From a bacterium (lineage in GTDB: Bacteria; Vulcanimicrobiota; JABDET01): DNA of 64,000 nucleotides. The position numbers were made by a program, and so were the translations under genes. Positions within the stretch are counted from its first letter, which is position 1, and every line of letters begins with the position of its first letter. The notes under the pieces are model-generated. The model did not search any database, was not told where the DNA came from, and saw nothing but the letters and a program-made list of their open reading frames with translations. The stretch covers positions 86,192 through 150,191 of the forward strand of contig JAJYZB010000006.1 in NCBI GenBank assembly GCA_021800275.1, given 5' to 3'. Positions 60,266 through 64,000 of this stretch are shown here, in pieces.

Positions 60266-61266
60266 ATAAAAAATATTTTGGCTATTTTCGTCTGATGGAA
60301 GCTTTTGAAAAAAATGGGTGTCCGGTCTGTCGGTGTATGGAAGAAGATGCTGAAAAACAAATCCGGAATTTCCTTCATGAAAACATCCATGATCCTGGGC
60401 TGAGGTCCAAGCTGCGCGAATCTATTGGACCCTGCTCCTGGCATGTTTCCTTTTTAAAAGGGATCCTTGATTCAACTCCGGGAATTTCTATCCTTTATGC
60501 GGATATTCTAGATGGTTTGACGGAGAAGCTGCGGAATTTGAGAGGTTCAGTTTCTAATCCTTCTGCCTGGTTTCGGTTTCTCAGAAAAAAGGGACTTTAT
60601 CACAAACCCTGTCTTTTCTGCCGAGAATCATTTTTGTTAGAGAATCGTTATTTGAAAACCCTTCTGAATTTTATCGAGAATCCAGAGTTTCAGAGGGCCT
60701 ATTCCAAATCCGATGGAATCTGTGTTCCTCATTTGAAGTTTCTGCTTCAATCCCATAAAAATGAGTCAAGCATAAAATGGATGGTTCGTTTTATGATCTC
60801 AAAAACTGAAATATTAAAAAAAGAACTGGAATCTTTTCAAGGGAAGAATGACTGGAAAAATGAAAAACCCTGTACCACTGAAGAAGTTAATGCTCTGACT
60901 GCTGTTTTAAAGTTTACGACAGGCTCACCAGGGATCTTTTCGAATCAGATCAGAAGTTTTATCCCCTCAGCAGAGAAAAAAGAAGAAGACATGCCATCAG
61001 AACAATTTCCTGCTCAAACATTTGCAGCAGTAAAAGAACCCGCTCCCCTTGAAGTTCAGAATAAAAAATTAGAGCTTCAAACGAAAGAGCTGCTGCAGCA
61101 GTTAAATGAAAAAAGCAGTGAATTGGCTTCTCTAAAATTTAAATTATTCGAGGCTCTTGAAGTCAAGAAAACTCTGGAACTGCAGTTGAGCGGACAGAAA
61201 GCAGAAACTGAAATGAGCCAGAAAGCCATTGAGAATTTAAGAGATGAAATTAAGAAGCTGCAATGA
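60262..61266 (+). CDS. DUF6062-like protein with two CxxC/CxxH zinc modules and coiled coil
   Basis: The 334-residue protein contains two matching cysteine-histidine modules: CPVC (C20, C23) with C58-S-W-H61, and CLFC (C117, C120) with C154-V-P-H157. Each probably binds one zinc. The start FGYFRLMEAFEKNGCPVCRCMEEDAEK and HDPGLRSKLRESIGPCSWH fit the DUF6062 family, whose function is unknown. The last 75 residues (about 260-334) form a strong coiled coil. A short variable linker (about 225-258) joins them. It is coupled to the small coiled-coil ORF upstream and converges with the Sel1 gene after one base. Confidence 0.8.
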   Translation: MNKKYFGYFRLMEAFEKNGCPVCRCMEEDAEKQIRNFLHENIHDPGLRSKLRESIGPCSWHVSFLKGILDSTPGISILYADILDGLTEKLRNLRGSVSNPSAWFRFLRKKGLYHKPCLFCRESFLLENRYLKTLLNFIENPEFQRAYSKSDGICVPHLKFLLQSHKNESSIKWMVRFMISKTEILKKELESFQGKNDWKNEKPCTTEEVNALTAVLKFTTGSPGIFSNQIRSFIPSAEKKEEDMPSEQFPAQTFAAVKEPAPLEVQNKKLELQTKELLQQLNEKSSELASLKFKLFEALEVKKTLELQLSGQKAETEMSQKAIENLRDEIKKLQ

Positions 61267-62163
61267 TTATGGTTTATTGCAAAATTGAGAGGAAGATAAC
61301 TGCTGTTTAGCATCAGCATCTCCCTGATCCGCCGCTTTTTCCCACCAGTAAACAGCTTTAGAACAATTTTTTTGCACACCTTTCCCCAGAGCATAAGCGG
61401 AGCCCAGATTGTATTCAGCATCAGCAAATCCCTGATCCGCCGCTTTATTATACCAGTAAACAGCTTCATAATAATTTTGTTTTACCCCTTGACCATAGAA
61501 ATAAGCATAACCTAAATTATATTCCGCATAGACGTACCCTTGCTCTGCCGCTTTTTTATACCAGTAAACAGCTTCAGTATAATCATCCCCATAGAAATAA
61601 GCGAAGCCTAGTTGAGTTTCTCCTCTTGCATTTCCCTGATCCGCTGCTTTTTTCCACCAGTAAACAGCTTCATAATAATTTTGTTTTACCCCATGACCAT
61701 GATAGTAAGCAAGCCCTAAATTAGTTTCTCCCCTTGCAAATCCCTGATCTGCCGCTTTATTATACCAGTAAACAGCTTCATAATAATTTTGATGTACCCC
61801 ATGACCATAGGAATAAGCAAGCCCTAAATTATTTTCAGCATAGGCATCTCCCTGATCTGCCGCTTTATTATACCAGTAAACAGCTTCAGTATAATTTTGA
61901 TGTACCCCATGACCATAGAAATAAGCATGACCTAAATTATATTCCGCATAGACGTACCCTTGCTCCGCCGCTTTATTATACCAGTAAACAGCTTCAGTAT
62001 AATTCTTTTGTTTGTAATAATGATTTCCCCATTCGTTTTCTTGTTTTGCGCTGTAAGCGCTGCTGTAACTTAAAAAGGGGATAAGGCACGAGAAGATTAA
62101 AAGAAAAATTAAGAAAATTATATTTTGTCTCATCTGTTCTTTGATGTGTTGTTTGATTTTCAT
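61267..62163 (-). CDS. Secreted Sel1-repeat (TPR-like) protein
   Basis: The 298-residue protein has a signal peptide or anchor (about 14-36) and then seven Sel1-like repeats of about 36 residues with the pattern AEYNLGHAYFYGHGV-x-QNY-x-EAVYWYNKAADQG. One unit (LGFAYFYGDDYTEAVYW) lacks the GHGVxQN segment, so it is six residues short. Sel1 proteins are adaptors in signalling or envelope complexes. Units are very alike at DNA level, which indicates recent expansion. A strong AAAGGAGG ribosome site precedes the ATG. The C-terminal SSSQFCNKP has one cysteine, as does the last repeat (KNCSKA). Confidence 0.9.
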   Translation of the reverse strand: MKIKQHIKEQMRQNIIFLIFLLIFSCLIPFLSYSSAYSAKQENEWGNHYYKQKNYTEAVYWYNKAAEQGYVYAEYNLGHAYFYGHGVHQNYTEAVYWYNKAADQGDAYAENNLGLAYSYGHGVHQNYYEAVYWYNKAADQGFARGETNLGLAYYHGHGVKQNYYEAVYWWKKAADQGNARGETQLGFAYFYGDDYTEAVYWYKKAAEQGYVYAEYNLGYAYFYGQGVKQNYYEAVYWYNKAADQGFADAEYNLGSAYALGKGVQKNCSKAVYWWEKAADQGDADAKQQLSSSQFCNKP

Positions 62164-62188
62164 AATGATTCCTCCTTTTTTGCATATT

Positions 62189-62210
62189 CCGCTGAAAGTT
62201 AGATCAGCGG
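62189..62210. other. Perfect 7-bp hairpin upstream of the Sel1 gene
   Basis: CCGCTGA (62189-62195) pairs with TCAGCGG (62204-62210) around eight bases, 26 bases before the Sel1 start on the minus strand. No T-run follows. It may be part of the leader or an operator. Confidence 0.35.
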
Positions 62211-62310
62211 TTTCAATCCATTCTTGAGAAGTACGCTATGTTAAAATTTTCAGTTCTTTTGGGAGCAGTTTTTCTACAGCAGATGGAAGGGCTGGGTTTA
62301 GAGTGCCAGC

Positions 62311-63063
62311 CTATTTTTGACAAGGCAGGCGCCCGATTCGAAGATGTATATTCCATGACACCGTCCGAACAGTTTCTGGCTCTCCCCAGGATTTTCTGAG
62401 ATCTTCTTTGATTAAGTCTAAGGGATCTTTTTTCTTTTCTTCCAGATACCGCTGAGAAGCTGACCAGGTTTTAAGATAGCCAGTAAAATTAAAAAAATTC
62501 CACTGGAGATTCATTTTAAACACAGGGGCTTTTATTTCTTCAAAAGGAAAGGGAAGGGTTTGATATTTTTCTTCCACATATTTTCGTTCAGGAGGCCAGT
62601 ATGATTTAAGGATTTCATATGCGTAATGCTTTGCAATTTTGTCAATTTCTTTTGTTATTCCTGAATGGAGATAGCACCACAGCCCAATTTTTCCATCAGA
62701 CTTTAACACTCTTTTGACCTCGTGGTAAAAAAGCTCAAAATTAAACCAGTGCGCCGCATTTGCTGATGTGATAAGATCTACAGATTCTGATTCAAGTCCT
62801 GAGTTTTCTGCAGAGGCAAGGCGATAGACTATTTTTCCATTGGGTATGGATTGAGACAATTGCTCTTTACTTAAATCGGTTGCCAGGATTCTTTTAAAAA
62901 AAGGGGCTAGCCCTGCAGCAGCCTGACCATTTCCAGTCGCGCAGTCCCATGCAAGATCATGCTCAGAACAAAGAGAAGCAAGATATTGAAACAATTCTGG
63001 AGGATAATGGGGGCGGTATTTGGCATAACTTTCAGCCAGTTTAGAAAAATGATCTTTAAACAT
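62311..63063 (-). CDS. Class I SAM-dependent methyltransferase (methyltransferase 11 type)
   Basis: The 250-residue protein begins FSKLAESYAKYRPHYPPELFQYLA, a pattern typical of the YcgJ/trans-aconitate-like group. SAM motifs are LAWDCATGNGQAAAGLA (near 37-53), ILATDLSKEQL, and SVDLITSANAAHWFNFELFYHEVKRVLKSDGKIGLW. It ends VSWNIHLRIGRL as in relatives. The glycine-rich loop has ATGNG in place of the usual GxGxG, which is normal in this group. Substrate unknown. It is not in an obvious operon. Confidence 0.87.
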   Translation of the reverse strand: MFKDHFSKLAESYAKYRPHYPPELFQYLASLCSEHDLAWDCATGNGQAAAGLAPFFKRILATDLSKEQLSQSIPNGKIVYRLASAENSGLESESVDLITSANAAHWFNFELFYHEVKRVLKSDGKIGLWCYLHSGITKEIDKIAKHYAYEILKSYWPPERKYVEEKYQTLPFPFEEIKAPVFKMNLQWNFFNFTGYLKTWSASQRYLEEKKKDPLDLIKEDLRKSWGEPETVRTVSWNIHLRIGRLPCQK

Positions 63064-63204
63064 GCTTTATTTTTTTTCTGCTGTCAAAAGTTTTATAGGT
63101 TTTTTACAGTCTTCTTAATTTCATTAATACAGCACACGAGGAAAAATCCCTATCCAGTCATCTTTATGCTTAACAAACAAAGATTGAGTGAATTATGATA
63201 AAAT

Positions 63205-63435
63205 TTATCGCTGCATAGGGATCCTTAAATTCTGTCCTGGATAAACAAGATTGGGATTCTGCAGGTGATTTTGTCGGGATACTTTCCCCACCAGATTCAA
63301 GGCTGCAATCTGTTTATTGATCCATTCCACATTTTCTAAACTTTTCCACACCGAATCGTTCTTGTTCCCTGGCCATGCCTGTATCTCTGTGTTCGTCTCT
63401 GGAGGAGTGCAAATCTTTATTTCCCTGCAGCACTT
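63205..63435 (-). pseudogene. LysM domain fragment, out of frame with the repeat gene upstream
   Basis: The minus strand encodes a recognisable C-terminal LysM domain ([18 protein letters not shown], then NPNLVYPGQNLRIP) ending at 63205. It has no start codon and lies in a different frame from the proline-rich repeat ORF that ends at 63501. Between them another frame reads [20 protein letters not shown]. Adding one A to the A5 run (63488-63492, T on plus strand) would join a short preceding frame to this one, and another shift near 63445-63460 would reach the LysM frame. The gap 63064-63500 is therefore the broken end of one gene, through mutation or sequence error. Confidence 0.72.
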
Positions 63436-63500
63436 TCAGCATCTCTTGAATAAGATCCGAACGATTTTTGTTCGGCGCAACCCTTACTTTTTGTCTTCAG

Positions 63501-64000
63501 TTAGAGTGGCTGTGGTCCTCCATGATAGATTTCGCCGAGTTCATGGATTTCTGGGAGCTCATGGATTTCTGGGAATTCAGGGGTTTCAGGGAGTTCAGGG
63601 GCTTCCACGATTTCGCCGAGTTCAGGGAATTCAGGGGTTTCAGGGAGTTCAGGGGCTTCCACGATTTCGCCGAGTTCAGGGAATTCAGGGGTTTCCGGGA
63701 GTTCAGGGGCTTCCACGATTTCGCCGAGTTCAGGGAATTCAGGGGTTTCCGGGAGTTCAGGGGCTTCCACGATTTCGCCGAGTTCAGGGAATTCAGGGAA
63801 TTCAGGGGTTTCAGGGAGTTCAGGGAGTTCAGGGAGTTCAGGGAGTTCAGGGAGTTCAGGGAGTTCAGGGAGTTCAGGGGCTTCCACGATTTCGCCGAGT
63901 TCAGGGAATTCAGGAGTTTCCGGGAGTTCAGGGGCTTCCACGATTTCGCCGAGTTCAGGGAATTCAGGAGTTTCCGGGAGTTCAGGGGCTTCCACGATTT
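63501..64000 (-). CDS. Proline/glutamate-rich repeat protein (5' end off window)
   Basis: The frame is open through the window end, so the N-terminus lies beyond it. What is visible is seven 18-residue units of the type [18 protein letters not shown]. The third is expanded by six extra PEL triplets, and the last drifts into [23 protein letters not shown] before a stop. A proline every third residue predicts a stiff extended rod, like the periplasm-spanning part of TonB. With the LysM fragment downstream (63205-63435), the original protein was probably an envelope protein with a rod and a peptidoglycan-binding end. Repeats make assembly here unsafe. Confidence 0.7.
   Translation of the reverse strand, partial: IVEAPELPETPEFPELGEIVEAPELPETPEFPELGEIVEAPELPELPELPELPELPELPELPETPEFPEFPELGEIVEAPELPETPEFPELGEIVEAPELPETPEFPELGEIVEAPELPETPEFPELGEIVEAPELPETPEFPEIHELPEIHELGEIYHGGPQPL
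63511..64000. repeat. Tandem repeat of 54 bp with an internal 9-bp repeat run
   Basis: The 54-bp unit containing TTCCACGATTTCGCCGAG recurs about every 54 bases to the window end, nearly without change. Between about 63810 and 63885 the 9-bp word GGGAGTTCA is repeated six or seven times. The array continues beyond the window. Confidence 0.95.

Noticed and set aside
62238..62399. Plus-strand frame of 53 residues with a signal-like start
   Set aside because: It runs antisense through the 3' end of the methyltransferase, whose own C-terminus matches its family. No ribosome site is present.
63510..64000. Regular repeats that could suggest a CRISPR array
   Set aside because: Units are contiguous and in frame with no unique spacers. 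They encode a protein repeat.

Overview
The window is about 42% GC by eye and densely packed with genes. It comes from a bacterium with a Gram-negative-type envelope: a TolC-like outer-membrane channel with an RND pump and adaptor, a carbohydrate porin of OprB type, an AsmA-like protein, SecD/SecF, type IV pilus parts and phosphatidylethanolamine synthesis genes. I see no rRNA or tRNA gene, so the phylum cannot be fixed. The mixture (YnbB-type PLP enzyme, Uma2 proteins, BTAD response regulator, pilin with a short non-disulfide body) suggests a deep non-proteobacterial lineage, perhaps a candidate phylum known mostly from metagenomes. That is inference. Several single-base frameshifts fit either recent gene decay or assembly errors.

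Layout. 1-4218: end of a PTS sugar permease, a methionine gamma-lyase-family enzyme, an M61 peptidase and a JAMM-type protein. 4219-8003: relic of a Uma2 gene, an AsmA-like protein, a protein with nine 11-residue repeats, and an intact Uma2 gene. 8004-12963: yebC-ruvC-ruvA-ruvB, a zinc-ribbon membrane protein and a GMC oxidoreductase. 13228-34165: a long surface-glycan and envelope region. It holds two GT2 glycosyltransferases, a methyltransferase, a YfhO-like protein, three tandem GT39-like transferases (one frameshifted), two large paralogous membrane proteins, an O-antigen-ligase-like protein, a SIS isomerase and a pilin. Inside it are a psd-pssA-pmtA operon and recF-dciA. 34176-47489: leuS with extra linkers, a 34-codon small ORF, an NHL propeller protein, a tripartite heavy-metal-type RND efflux operon, a tyrosine phosphatase and a porin. 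47532-52917: pilT, and a gltX-secF-secD block read from secD. 53058-59966: histidine kinase and BTAD response regulator, tkt, purD. 59967-64000: a DUF6062-like zinc protein with a small partner, a Sel1-repeat protein, a methyltransferase, and a broken LysM gene with a proline-rich repeat that runs off the window.

Working together: the 13-34 kb region probably builds a lipid-linked, methylated surface glycan. GtrB- and DPM1-like enzymes would load polyprenyl carriers, GT-C-fold enzymes would use those donors outside the membrane, and a Wzy/WaaL-like enzyme would polymerise or attach the product. The phospholipid operon would convert CDP-diacylglycerol to phosphatidylserine, then phosphatidylethanolamine, then its N-methylated forms. 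Pilin and pilT point to type IV pili whose other parts lie outside the window.

The observations I rank highest are: a strong terminator inside the first codons of the O-antigen-ligase-like gene just after the pilin; the 11-mer repeat protein with its own strong ribosome site and terminator; leuS with four low-complexity insertions; mosaic paralogs that suggest gene conversion; and an 11-bp-periodic CTGTCA repeat at two loci. I found no CRISPR array, intact insertion sequence or prophage.
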